Positions 1 through 11,821 of a stretch of 64,000 bases of DNA are shown here, piece by piece (position 1 is the stretch's first letter; each line of letters begins with the position of its first letter). Under the pieces are notes generated by a model that was given only the letters and a program-made list of their open reading frames with translations, was not told the DNA's origin and did no database searches. The DNA lies in contig OU342822.1 of assembly GCA_910591455.2 (NCBI GenBank), forward strand, positions 14,190,154 through 14,254,153, in the 5' to 3' direction. This DNA is from Pholis gunnellus. Taxonomy: Eukaryota; Chordata; Actinopteri; Perciformes; Pholidae. The position numbers were made by a program, and so were the translations under genes.

Positions 1-373
1 CACTGACCTAACCAACAAAACAGACAATTTTAGGTTGTTTTAGGGTGTTACGGTGAAGAAAGTAAGTCAGCATTACTTTGAGCCATTCTGCTGAATATCA
101 AGTAACAATATGAAGCTGCAGATGCCTCAAAGATGGAGACAATATGTTCTGTAACACAAGCTCAACAGCAGCTCATTAGAGCGTAGCCATGAGGGAAAAC
201 TAATAGCAGAACCACTCAAACTGCAAAACAGACCTGTCCGAAATGTCCGAAAGTTGATTAACCAGGCAATTAATCAGGCGTTGTTACCCTCCTTCAAGGG
301 CACGTCAAACAACAACCAATCTGGCACAGGGAGGCAGGGCTAAGCAAAGGGTCAATTGCATTGTTTTTCTTAC

Positions 374-3300
374 CATTGGTGTCTCGCATCTCCTCCTCCC
401 TCTTCTTCATGTAAGCAAAATCATTGACAATGGACTCCGACAGGTCCTCCAGTCTCCTCAGCTCAACCTCAAGGGGCTTCAGCTTCTCCACCTTGGCAAT
501 CTGGAGAGACAAAAACAGAAGTAACTCAATCCAGAGACAAGTGATGCCTGAGAAGACGATGGAGGGAAAAGATCGAACTACTCCTGAAGCGGAACCATTA
601 TATACTTTGTCCAGCAGGTGTCACTCTTAGGCTATGTAGTCTGGTCATGTAAATGATATTTGTACAGCCCAATATCACGAATGTGCCTCAAGCAGGCGCA
701 CACCTTGTGCGTTTTGATCAAACTGTGGTTTGCCATTTCCTCCTGTTTATTTAGGCTGGTGAGAAAGCGGCCTTTTGAACTCTGGTGGGAAGTGAACAGC
801 TGCACTGCCGGAGAAGGCGGAGCCCAAAATGGACCAACCACAGGATTATGTGATATGAATGTGTGAAGTGGACAAATTTAACTGCTGAAGTTATGTATTT
901 TACAAGATGTGTCTGATGGTTATGGCAGCCATTTTCCGTCATGTTGTGGTGCAAGACACTTCATGTAGAAGTTTGTCGTTATTTTATTAATGACTGAAGT
1001 CCGGTTGCAGTCTCAACCAATAATGCTCACAACTATTGCTCTTTTAGCTCAATTTGCTGTCAGCCACAAGAATGAACTTGTTCTCTGTGTGCTGTTGAAG
1101 ATACAGGAGAGGTCACCAAACCAGCCCAGTGAACACCCGTCAGTCCATGTGACTTATGTTTACAACTTTTGACAACAAAGCACCGTTCTCCCTTTTGTCT
1201 GAACCAAACAATAGCCTTAAACTGTGCAGCAGCCCTAGACGTGGTGATTTTCCCTTTGTGGATGTTGCATCGTAAAATCTGCCAAGTACACATTCCCAAA
1301 CATTGCGTAAGAGACGGGGACTCTTTGAGCAATACATCATGTACAGAACAGCTTGCACATCCAAAAACACGCCCATCTACGTAGGTAAATACAACTTCAG
1401 CTCCACCCTCACGACAGGCAAGCCCACTCAAGTGCTCCCTGAACATCCACACACACACAATAGGATAGAACGTCATAATCGTGCAACAAGAGTGGGGAGT
1501 GGGAAGTGTGGGGAGGGGTTGATTCTCAGCTCACAGGACTTTATCACTTCTGTACTACTTATTATTATGTGTTGCCTGAGGCAGTGACAGTGCAATCCAT
1601 TGTCAGAAGAAACCCCCGAGTAATGCAAGAGATGACGCACAACGATGTGTCCCAACGATGCAGCGAGGCACCTCAACGTCATTATGTTTTGGCAATGCCA
1701 CTAAGGTTCCCCTTCAGGTAAACACGTTTAGCTCCGTCAGCACGATTGCTGTAGTTTGTACTGTTAGCGCTTTTAGCACCGTTAACTACAACTCACCTGC
1801 TCAGGCGTCGCCATGTTGAGAGCTGCTGAAAGGTCATCGAAATGATCCCAATCTCGTATTATGCACCTTTAATGTGGCATAAATGTAAATTATGCAGTAT
1901 ATCCTGCAGTTTCCACAGCTCAACATGATTTGTTATTCTCATGAACTGCTTATTTTGATATTGTATAACAGTTACAGGAAAAGGAATGTGTAACTGATCT
2001 CATTTTGTTTGATAAGAGTTTGATAAATGACGGCCTTTATCCTGCCGAGGGGGATACTTGCAAATTTAACCAAGTGGGTCAATCTGCAATTTCTTATTTA
2101 AGACAATTGGGTGAGCTGTACCACTTTCATAAGGCTGAGAAATGTGTTAAAGTGGAACTGCTTACTATTTTAAACCGGAACAGTGAATACATGCTGTGAA
2201 ACCTCTGCTGTAAGACCAATGGCCCACATCCACCGACCTCGTCTCCAAACTGCAAGTCATTATCTGCAGAATCTGTATATTTGTAACATAAGAAAGTAAA
2301 CTGTCGGGACTCCAACACTTACCTCTTCATAGTTTTTAGCCTCCACACCATGCTTCATGTCCAGATTGACCAGCTGGTCAGGCACTCTTCCAGTCCCTAG
2401 TTAAAAAGAGCAGAGAATCTAGCATCATAGGCATATAACCGAAATACATTTTGAATAGTGATCACTCACTATGCTCTGTAAACTTGGCATAGATCCAGAA
2501 AGCCTGCATTTAAATAAACTAAGAAGCTTTTCACCGTTATTCCATATGTGTACTCAACTCTTACTCGATAAGTCATAAACTAATTGTGTGTGTGCCTGTT
2601 GATATTAATACTCTTTATGTATATTTTTCAGTGAAAGAATAATTAGGGCTGTCCTCGACCAAAGACATTCTTAGTCGACCAACACTCATAAGATGTAGTA
2701 AACTAAATGATTGGTTAATCTAAAATCGATAGATCTGAGAAACTGAGTTCCTCCAGAAAGAATGACGCAAAAGCACAACTTTAAATCTTGCGTTTATCCG
2801 AGATGTGCTCATAGGTTTCTTGGAAATAAGTGATTCAGCCTGAAAAGGCATTAGAAGAAATGACTAATCAACTAAAGAAATCTTAGTTGACAAAGACCAA
2901 AACGACCAATTACTCAACTAATTGACGAAGAGGGGGCATAACTAGGAATTTTCAATAACAGACTTTGGTGAGTGAGAAATGAATCATAGTTTTGTGCGTG
3001 TGAACACTTACCCATGGGTGATTTGCTCTCAAAGCACACCTCAAACATGTCATAGTCCTCCGTGGTGAATGCAAACTTCCCTTTAACTGCATCTTCCTTG
3101 GAGTAAAGAGTGTGGCTCGAGGAATCTGTGATCTAAAAGAAGAAAATAATGAAATAAAATGTCAACTGCACTTATTCAGTGTGAATTTATTCGGTTTTGA
3201 TTGTAATCCCGACATCATTGAAAATGAGAGCATGCTCTCGAACATTGACGTTAAAATTGACGATGAGATGGTGAAGTTGGTCGCACAAACCAAACAATTG

Positions 3301-4350
3301 AATGATTTCAACTTGTGCTCCAGGTAATTGCATTTTACTTTTTTTAAATGTCTGTTCTTTTATAGATTAGACTATGAATTTAAAAACAGAAAAAAATATA
3401 ATAAAACAGTTGCATAAAGCTCCAATTGACTGCATGAAAACTAGTGTAAACATTATTAAAGGCTGGTGATTACCTCATTAATATCAAACCAGTAGTGTGG
3501 ATTGTTATTTGGCAGCTGTTAGAATATGGAGACTTCCGGAATCCTTTACTCGAGTAACTCACGTTAATAGGTTAATGAATATTTTTTAAGATTGACCACC
3601 CTTGTATGACCTATGGAGGAAATCTTAAGACCTCATTCATTAAAAAAATAACAGTGACGTCACACACATAAAGCTACAAGCTGCCGTTGACATGTAGGCT
3701 AGCTGAGGTTGCTAACGTCGTTAGCTTCTTGACTACAAGCTGCTCCTGTAAGACTGACGTGTAACAGCAGCAGAGGCGAGCCGGTGACAGTGAACAGGAT
3801 AATTCCACATGATACAATAACCCAATGTTAATGACATAAACACCACGATAAGTGATCAAAAGCAGTGTGCATGGGAGCATGTTAGATATTGCTTTCTTAA
3901 CAATATTGTTAGCACGCAATGACGTTAGCTAGCTAATTAGCAACTAAAAGCCAGGAAGACGTGTTTTTCGGGGCCTAGATTAGCTACAATGCTAACAACA
4001 GTTGTCACACATTTCAGCCGCACTCCACCAACAGTTAAGACTATTTATCACATGCTATGGGTTTAATTTGTAGCGTTAGTGTAATTAAACATAGGCGTTA
4101 AGAAACTGGAGCCACGTCGGCCTCAACACAGACCGGTTACGTTAACGTTAGCTAGCCGCAGGTCTGTGCTTACCTTCAGATTAGTTTTGGTGTTCGCCTG
4201 TTCGGATATCTCATACTCCCCCGTGACGAGGACGTCTTTGTGGATCTCCTCCCGTAGACACTTTCTCGAGTTGACCGGTAAAAAGAAAGAAATGGAAAAT
4301 ACCGATTCAATAAGAACCGGTAGCAACAGTAGCGCAGCGATTCGAGCCAT
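374..4350 (-). CDS. tmed10: TMED10 (p24 delta) cargo receptor, four exons, C-terminus off the window
   Basis: Type I membrane protein of the p24 family that cycles between ER and Golgi in COPI/COPII vesicles as a cargo receptor. Coding exons on the minus strand are 4350-4174, 3132-3012, 2396-2323 and 500-374, with GT-AG borders and compatible phases (59 codons, then 121, 74 and 127 nt). The start at 4350 gives a signal peptide (MARIAALLLLPVLIESVFS) directly before the family's SISFFLPVNSRKCLREEIHKD segment; an in-frame ATG further upstream would bury this signal. The GOLD domain follows (ITDSS..., FAFTTEDYDMFEVCFES), then the coiled coil (KVEKLKPLEVELRRLEDL, KREEEMRDTN). The last exon, with the transmembrane helix and cytosolic KKxx-type tail, is not found in positions 1-373 and must lie off the left edge; about 43 of roughly 219 residues are missing. 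Family assignment is very secure. Confidence 0.95.
2643..2940. mobile_element. Degenerate hAT-type MITE in tmed10 intron 2
   Basis: About 300 bp beginning AGGGCTGTCCTCGACCAAAG and ending with a partly complementary stretch (TAGTTGACAAAGACC ... TTGACGAAGAGGGGGC). The repeated GTCGAC/GTTGAC words at both ends and the AGGGCTG start are typical of non-autonomous hAT elements common in fish genomes. The right terminus has decayed and no clear 8-bp target duplication is seen. It lies between tmed10 exons 2 and 3 and has no coding capacity. Confidence 0.6.
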
Positions 4351-6396
4351 GGCTACCCTCAACCTACCGACCAACCAGCCCGTGCCAACCAGCCAGTTTA
4401 ACACCGAGTTCCAGCTCACACAACCGGCCTGACTGAGCCGTCTAGCGCCGCCACTGGCCTGGAGGAACAAGCACAACTACCGACTCTTCCTCTGTGAGGT
4501 TGTAGTGGGTTCAACCTGTGTGTGTGCATGGCCGTATACATCTGTTTGGGTCCCCTGGATGTCTGGCCAGATGCACACTTTGCCTTCTTATTAGTTCGTC
4601 CTCGTCTGTAACGTTACAAGCACTGGGGAACAATTAAATTGCCAACATTTAAAACATCTAGTGATTAGAGATATTTGTGTAGTAGTCACAGAAGCTCTTC
4701 TTTTAAACCACAGCTGCACTCGTCATCTGCAGATAGTGCTGGCTCAGGTGTAATACCTTGATGTCAAAGCAAGTGGTCTATATGGGATCCATAATGGGAG
4801 AGATCGGAGGGAGGAATGTGTTTTTTGACAAGTTCAGGCGCAGGTGGTTTCAACGGGTGGCTGATGAGAATCCCAAATGAAACGCCTAAAGATATCTGCT
4901 GACATAGACAGAACCCACAGAGGAAAACTGAAGTAGAGTGTGACATAGTGACATGTTTTGTAGTCGTGGACATTGCAGTTTGTAGGATACAGGTACCCCA
5001 CAACAGTGTATTTCTAGTTTCCTGCTTATAGGGACAAGCTGATCTCATATTACAGTATAAGAAAAACAATAAATAGTACGCTACTACTTCATATGTACAA
5101 ATATAGGAACAACAGCACACAGTACAAAGGGCCCAACGATGCAGTGGAACAATGTAGTGGGTTTAAGTTTATACAAGCAGATAATTTTACAAATAACTAC
5201 TGACCCATACCTCTCAAAGCTTTTGAGAATATTCTACATGGGGCCCGTAAATAGATGACAGTACATGTATGACACGGGCCCCCCTAGTGGGTAGAAATGG
5301 TTATATTCCTGGGAACAATTATGAGAGTGGCAGAGTGTGGGAAGACTGCTAACAGGTAATCTCAAAGTAGAGAAAAAAACACAGAATGATCCGGGGCTTT
5401 CACTTATTTTACAGAGACTTACAGTCTGCTCTGTTGTGGTACTGTACTCAACGTGGGATAAAGTGAGACCCTGTTTCATACCACGTAATCTCTCTTTGAC
5501 AGTAGACACATGCTTTAGCTGAATAAGCGATGATTGATATACTTCCATCATTGCACATGTTTTAAACCTGCTCCCAAAGATATTAAAACTGCAGTTAGAC
5601 TAAAAGATTTGAACATGTAGTTGTGCTGGTCTTCTAACTACTTACGTTTATCTTATTGTTATTCAAAGATTTTAACAAATGTCGTCAATATTTACAGTAA
5701 ATGCATGGTAATCCACCCTTTGTGGCCATGGTAAATCTGGGTTACGAAGCAGACATATCATGCTCAGTGTTGGCTGGGGTATTCTGAAAATCCCAAAAGC
5801 TATTATTTTTCTGTCAGCAGCTCAGGGATTACCCAATTACATATGATAGAGCTGTCCAGTTTCCAGGGAAACATCCTTGCTACTGATACCGCACGACGAG
5901 ACGAGGAAACGCTGCTGTGTGGGGAGTCTGGCACTGCGTGAACAGTAATTATTGGATAGAGAAATCCCTTCAGTATTGTAGCTTAGTGCGTCAAATAACC
6001 GCTAAGAATAGCATGTCACACACTCCTCCAGGCTACAGAGCTTTAAGGATGGAAATGAAATTCACAAAACTTTCCTATAACTATGACCATTTTTACATCT
6101 TTTAACTATACTAAAATCCCATCAAACGTCTTTTTGTTTGTAACCACTTTCAGTGATTTTCAATGCTCAAGTATATTTTTGAAAAGGGGTGAGGTGCAGT
6201 GTGTACTTATATGCTATTGACCAACCTTTTTTTATCACCTCTGGTCACTGATTCAGCGTTGCATGTCAGAGGGGAATACATAAGTGTCTACACAGCCTTC
6301 CGTTGATTGCATTGTTATCACCTCTGGATACTAAAAATACAAACAAAAATCAGACCGTACGCTGATAAGAGCACAGAATACAGACTGAGTTCATAG

Positions 6397-6434
6397 AGTC
6401 CGTCTTCATACACTACCGTTGATGAAGACGGACT
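6397..6434. repeat. Perfect 13-bp inverted repeat (hairpin)
   Basis: Arms AGTCCGTCTTCAT (6397-6409) and ATGAAGACGGACT (6422-6434) are exactly complementary around a 12-base loop. It lies in intergenic DNA with no gene attached. It could be the relic of a small inverted-repeat element or simply a chance palindrome. Confidence 0.7.
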
Positions 6435-8778
6435 GTGCCACAGAGACTTAATATAATGGAATGGCTGCATTGTGTCAGATGGACTCCCAGCAAACAATGA
6501 AAGGAACGGGTCAGGAATAAATGTAATTTGCTGCAGTAAAACTTTAAATCGGTGTCATTGTAAATGCCCTACTGAGTAACTGTGTATCACTTACAGGCAC
6601 AGGGGGAAGACACTGAAGTATTCATGGTTTTGTAAAGCTTTCATATCCTGTCTCGACAAAAGAAAGGTATCAGGGGATGGATTTCTGTGAACATGGAGCC
6701 GAGCCAAACTGAGGTCTTGTCATCGTGGCATGGAGGCAAACTCGACTGTTTCATCATTGCTGTGCTCACAATTACACCCAGGCAGAGGAATCTCTGTCTG
6801 CCTCCCTCCCTGATATCCTCAGATACTCATCATTTTCTCCCTCCCTCCTCCTCCTCCTCGCCTCGCTCTTCCTTCCTTCCTCTCTTTCTATCAGGCTTAC
6901 GCTGCCTGGTTCCTCCCTTGGGTTGCAGCACCGACGCAGGTTGGCGTCATAGTGGTCTAATTTTACTGCTGTTGATGCTGATGTTAAAAGAAGCAATAGG
7001 CACCTGCTATTTCTGCTGCTACCCCTTCTCCCTGGAGCCGGCAAAGAGGTATTAATAGACAGTTATTAGGCTCTGCATGGTTGCACATTGAGGCTTTATT
7101 GAGGAAAGAAAAAAGGGCTCTGCTTAAGTGCAAAGGAGACAGATAGGCACTCAGAATTCAGCTATTATACAACAGCACAGTGCTAACAAAACAAGAGGCT
7201 TTGTGGAAACACAGTTTCGATCCAAGTTAGTGTTCTGCAAGAATCAAGGAAGTACTTCTGTAACTTTAATTCTCTAAACTATAAAAAAAATATTGTATGC
7301 CTTTTGATGTTGTACTTTGGACGAGCAGGCCTGTATCCATACAGGAAGCAGAGCAACAACTGCTGATATCTTCGCTGTATTGCACAAAAAAGGGTGTGTC
7401 TACACGGGAAGGGAACACACGTCAGAGTAAGTTAGTTATTGTGCGATGGTAGTCTTCCACCCCACCAAGTCCTTCACATAAGCACACCCCGCGTTTCCTG
7501 TGCAAAGCCATTTAGCAATCTGCCTTCCAATGATTCTTCTTGTGGTGAATTATCGATTAAAGGTGAAATGAGCAAGTGACGTGAAATAATTACAAGAAAG
7601 GGAGTGGTATAAGAAAGATCTGATGACAAACTGTGTAACAGTAAAATGAAATTGCTAACTCACCTGATATGATAATGGAAACTTCATCAGGTAGTTTGAC
7701 CTCATGATCACTAGTTTTATTTAAATTAGAATAAATCACTGACCATTGTTTATGTTAGTGATGGATTTACTGCCTTCATGTTTGGCCTTCTGAAAACCAG
7801 TTTTCTGTTGAGGAAAGATAGATTACATTAGTGTATACAGAGCCAGAGCACCCACGTGTTCTAAATTATATGGAAACTTAAAGATTAAGACAGTGATACT
7901 GAGGTAAAAAGGTCTGTGTTCATAATAGCACATCTTGAGTCAGTTGTGTTTCTGGTAAAAACAACACATAGGACTTTTCAGTCAGGAGATAGCTGACAGG
8001 GGGGTCTTTATATCACTGTCTGCCAGCAGACCGTCACTGTTACTTCACCAACAACCAATAGAGAAAAAGATAATATGCTACATAATTAGCAAATGTTTTC
8101 ATCACCATGTGACCCACTCATCCTTCATGGCACATCAGTATTAGGTTTGACCCAGCTGTCCTTTTCAAAGAGGTGCTTTTAGTGTCTGTTCGTGGGAGTG
8201 AAGAGTTCGAACAGGCTGAATAAACCCACCAATTTGCACTTCATATCCAGCTGTCTGCATGACCCAGACCACTTGCTAAAAAGAAAAGAAAAAAAACTCA
8301 GCTAAAGAGGGATTATTTCAAACTGCTGTCTGTGCATTTATACATTATTTCTGAGCACTCTTTTCTTGCATTGTGCTGTAACTCACATGTGTGTCTTTGA
8401 CTGTGGGAAGTGATATTGTTTGCGACCTTCCGAGAGAACAGAATAAAGTACACCAGTGTAGATCGTGGTTAAAACGTTGCTCTCGGATCCTACATGGCGA
8501 GTTGTCTTGTGTAACCATACGTGTGTGCAGCGGTTGTCTTGCAGCGAGCTGAGCACATAAGAAACGCATATCTTTTCGTTTGGGGAAGTATTGCCTGGCG
8601 TTTTCCTCTTTTCTATAATCCAATAAGCAAATCAGATTTCTCTAAAGACGAAACCCAGAGATGGATCCTTAGAGGTATGTGTTTCAGTGGAAAAAGCCCG
8701 TCTCCATTCTGCTGGCACGAAGCAGCAGCAGACAGCAGCGGATCTTAGTAGCGTTCTATATTTGGGCACGGAAGTATT

Positions 8779-8866
8779 CGACGTCATCGCGCTATGTTTG
8801 CGAAATTGAAAAAATGGAAAGGACGCACTGACGTAGGAGCCCTGACGTGTAGTTAACCTTGGCAAC
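8779..8866. promoter_or_regulatory. Putative activity-responsive enhancer 3' of fosab: CRE cluster plus X-box half-site
   Basis: Within 90 bp there are three CRE-type words, CGACGTCAT (8779-8787), TGACGTAG (8829-8836) and TGACGTGT (8843-8850), followed by CCTTGGCAAC (8857-8866), an RFX/X-box-like half-site. CREB/ATF factors bind the TGACGT core. The cluster lies about 0.7 kb beyond the fosab stop codon. Mammalian Fos has distal and 3' enhancers that respond to cAMP and calcium, so an enhancer role is plausible, but here it rests only on motif density. Confidence 0.45.
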
Positions 8867-9078
8867 AGACGGAACAATAAATAGAACCAGTGGAGATGCA
8901 GGAAAAAGACTGCGATCCCTTATGGAGGCTAATTTTAGGCACTATTTTAATTGTCTGTTGAATAGCACTGCCATCCTATCTCCCCCCAGAGAACATGTTT
9001 TTGTATGTGAGTGCATATAATAAGGAGAGCGCCACAGATTCAACCACACAGAGTATTGAATTTAAATAGCACTATCTT

Positions 9079-9084
9079 TTATTT
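9079..9084 (-). terminator. fosab: fosab polyadenylation signal
   Basis: AATAAA on the minus strand, about 0.5 kb after the fosab stop codon. The 3' UTR between them carries several ATTTA words on the minus strand around 9125-9155, the AU-rich type of element that destabilises c-fos mRNA in vertebrates. The signal is inferred from position and sequence only. Confidence 0.55.
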
Positions 9085-9577
9085 ACATATCTTACAAACA
9101 ACATTCATCTTTACTCTCTCTGTAAAAAAATAAATTTAAATTTCATAAATTAAAACCACTAATGTTTTCACAGAAAACTTCATAGACCACTCAGACCATC
9201 ATGGTTAAGACAAAACACGTCAGTTTTAAGGTTTTTTTTCACAAACAGTTCACAATTACTCTCACATTCCATTAACCAGAAAACAAACTGGATCAATAAT
9301 AACTATTGCTCTGAACACATCAACACTACAACACGTTTTGTTATCTAGCACCAATAAATCATATATGAACTCAATAAACGACTAGTTGGTATTATTTGAA
9401 ACATGCTTTTTAACTTGCTACATCGGTGTAATATGCAAGTATCGATAAAGGCAAATAAAATCAAAAATAATTTGCTTCCTGGTAAAAGTCCATTCAACAG
9501 CCCTGTGATCTGCACATTGATCTCATACATCAAGTAAATGTGCTTGATAGGAAGTACTATTGTTGTTGGAAGAGTCT

Positions 9578-11348
9578 TTAAAGGGCCAGCAGGGTTGGGG
9601 AGCTGAGGGAATCAGAGGAGTGGTCGTTGCTGCTGCTTCCTCTCCTGTGGGCGCTGCCACAAGTGGGGAAGGTCTCTGCCTCTGGGAAGGTGAACACAAA
9701 AGAAGATGTGTAGGTGGTGCCGGCTGGTGTGCAGGTCACCACGGGCGTGCACAGGGGCTCAAAGTCATTGTTGTTGGCTGAGGCGTGAAGGGGCTCCCAG
9801 TCCTGAGTTGTGTAGAGGGAGTTGGACAGGTCCACCTCTGGCACCGACCGCGCCGTCTCCATCTCCGTCTTTGCCAGCAGATCCAGAGACTCCTCCAGGA
9901 CGGAGGAGTCCAGGTCTGTCATCTTGACCGCTCTGCTGGAGATGGTGGCGGTGGAGAGGATGGAGCTGCTGCTGCTGCTGCTGCTGGAGAAGATGGAGTT
10001 GGAGGTTGAGGTGAAGGTTGGCTGGCTGGAAGTGATAGTGGTTGCCTTTGGGATGGTGGTCTGTGGCTGGGAGGACACCGAGGTGGAGAGAAAGGGGTGG
10101 GCAGAAGAAAGGGACACCAAGGAGAAGTCGGTGTCCAGCTCTGAGGGGATTTTGCAGATGGGTTGATGGGCAGCCAGAATAAACTCAAGCCTTTCCTTCT
10201 CCTTCAGGAGATTAGCAATATCGTTATGAAGGCTGGACTTCTCATCCTCGAGCTCATCGGTTTCCTGCAGGAAAGAAATAGAGGAAGTGGCATTAGGCTT
10301 GGCTGTTGGATAACACTGCTATTAGCTGTGGCGAGAAACACATTTTGACGAATGGTGGTAAATCTGTGGCATACTTACAGCTTGCAGAGTGTCTGTAAGC
10401 TCTCTCCTCCTGTTGCGGCATTTTGCTGCTGCCTGCTTGTTTCTCTCTCTGCGAACTCTTTTCTTCTCTTCCTCCTCAGGTGTCACCTGCACATTAACAC
10501 AAGAAAAAGTTAAGCCTCCAGCTCTGTGATGATTGTTACTAAGAGTTATGTATAACACTTATGGGCAAATGATAATTACCTGTTCCATTCTGCTCCTCTT
10601 GTTAGAGTTATGCACCCTGGATGCAGACCTCATGCCTGGTCTGGAGTATGCAGAGCTGGGGCTGGAGCTGTAGGGGGGAGGTCTGTGAGAAGGGGCCACT
10701 GAGGAGATCAAAGGATGGACCATCCACTGCAGATCCTCGCTTGTCGAAATAGCTGTGACGGTGGGGATGAAGGAGGCACTTGATGCTGTCAGGTCAGTGA
10801 AGTCCTGTAGGTAAGGAAGCAAAAGGATCATGAGCACATTTGGTATACTTTCAGGATGCAGCATTGCTGGATGGTCTATAAAAAGACGGGTGGTTTAAAA
10901 ATATCCATATGATGTCAACTATGACGTTACATTCTCTCTATGGGGATTCCAGGTGGATGAATGAAGCGCGCCTCGAAGTGTGTGCAGCGCAGATCAATAG
11001 GCTGTTTCAAGCACCACTCGGCATAGGCTACTGCTATTTGTCAGTCAGCTTAACATTATTATTTTAAATCTTAAGTTTAAGCTTTATGGGAGTAGTTTGG
11101 TAAGGGCTAATGTGAGCGGTATATTTCCAAGTTACACGGAAATAAATACAAGTGAATATCACATTGCTTTACATTCTTATAAAATAATAATTGTAATATT
11201 TGACTGGACATACCTGAGACTGGGGAGATCCCATGCTGGAGTAAGATCCCGCTGGTGACGGGTAGTATCCCAGATTGTCTCCGGACGGAGAAGCGGTGCT
11301 GCAGCGAGAGGAGGAGTCGCACTCCGTGTTGAAAGTGGTAAACATCAT
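9578..11348 (-). CDS. fosab: c-Fos bZIP transcription factor, four exons, 384 aa
   Basis: Immediate-early AP-1 subunit that dimerises with Jun proteins and binds TGA(C/G)TCA sites in the nucleus. Exons are 11348-11214, 10804-10580, 10486-10379 and 10264-9578 (135, 225, 108 and 687 nt, all phase 0), the standard four-exon Fos layout; 384 aa against about 380 in mammals. It starts MMFTTFNTECDSSSRCSTASP. The basic region (about residues 128-148, NKQAAAKCRNRRREL) contains the redox-sensitive Cys143, and the leucine zipper runs to about 195. A serine run near residue 245 is encoded by a short AGC repeat. The C-terminal part keeps the ERK docking motif FTFP, the RRGSSS phosphorylation patch and the SPTLLAL end. 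The promoter has TATA, CRE, CArG/ETS and SIE motifs. It is head-to-head with a second Fos gene. Zebrafish-style naming would be fosab. Confidence 0.97.
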
Positions 11349-11515
11349 CTTTCCCCAAAAAAAAAGACAAGTAGGGAGATCCAGACAAATGTAAAGTTGA
11401 GGAAATGCTTTCGTAGGTTTGGGAGAAACTTTCAAATTCCACTCCTGATATATTTGCTCTTGTAGTCGTTATTCTACTGAAAGTTTGAGTGCCAACTATG
11501 AGAACTCGGAGCGGC

Positions 11516-11542
11516 TTTATAGCCTGAGAATGAATGACGTAG
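11516..11542 (-). promoter_or_regulatory. fosab: fosab core promoter: TATA box and proximal CRE
   Basis: On the minus strand TATAAA occupies 11521-11516 and a CRE-like CTACGTCA sits just upstream at 11542-11535. Order and spacing match the vertebrate c-fos promoter, where a CRE lies about 30 bp upstream of TATA. Transcription would start near 11490, giving a 5' UTR of about 140 nt before the ATG at 11348. Confidence 0.75.
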
Positions 11543-11768
11543 GGCAAAGGGGAGTGCTCTCTACCCGAGACAGTGGAGGAAAAAACATCAACACACTCAC
11601 ATAACAACGCTGCAGAGACGCCACATACTGCTTTTACGTCGTTTTATCACACATAAAGTTGATTATACAATGACAATTTGTGCTGTTTAAAGTTAAAAAG
11701 TAACATTTAGAAATATTCTTTTAAACTCACCCTCAAGAAATGGAATATTCCAGAACGGGATCCCCGAA

Positions 11769-11821
11769 ACGTCATTTTCCTAATATGGTGCATCCTGTAA
11801 AGGGGCGGACCTTGCTGGGAA
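11769..11821 (-). promoter_or_regulatory. fosab: fosab serum response module: SIE, ETS/TCF site, CArG box, AP-1/CRE
   Basis: Read on the minus strand in order: TTCCCAGCAA (11821-11812, STAT/SIE type), ACAGGATG (11798-11791, ternary complex factor ETS site), CCATATTAGG (11788-11779, perfect CArG box for SRF) and TGACGT (11774-11769, in the position of the FAP site). This is the same order and nearly the same spacing as the mammalian c-fos serum response element, about 260 bp upstream of the TATA box here. SRF and TCF bind it together and relay ERK signals; binding in this species is inferred from conservation. Confidence 0.85.

Larger units (their letters stand above)
4477..9056. other. Intergenic DNA between tmed10 and fosab
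   Basis: No gene is supported in this 4.6 kb. Open frames are short, lack plausible splice partners and have no recognisable family. It contains a perfect 13-bp inverted repeat at 6397-6434, a pyrimidine-rich stretch near 6800-6890, and a cluster of CRE and X-box-like motifs at 8779-8866 (listed separately). The left end holds the tmed10 promoter; the right end is downstream of the fosab polyadenylation signal. Confidence 0.6.

Noticed and set aside
4351..4476. N-terminal extension of tmed10 by 42 codons
   Set aside because: It would place the signal peptide internally; the Met at 4350 gives a normal p24 signal sequence.
9560..10188. Several plus-strand open frames of 70-115 codons
   Set aside because: They are antisense shadows of fosab exon 4, kept open by its Ser/Pro-rich codon use; the minus-strand frame has full Fos homology and splice sites.
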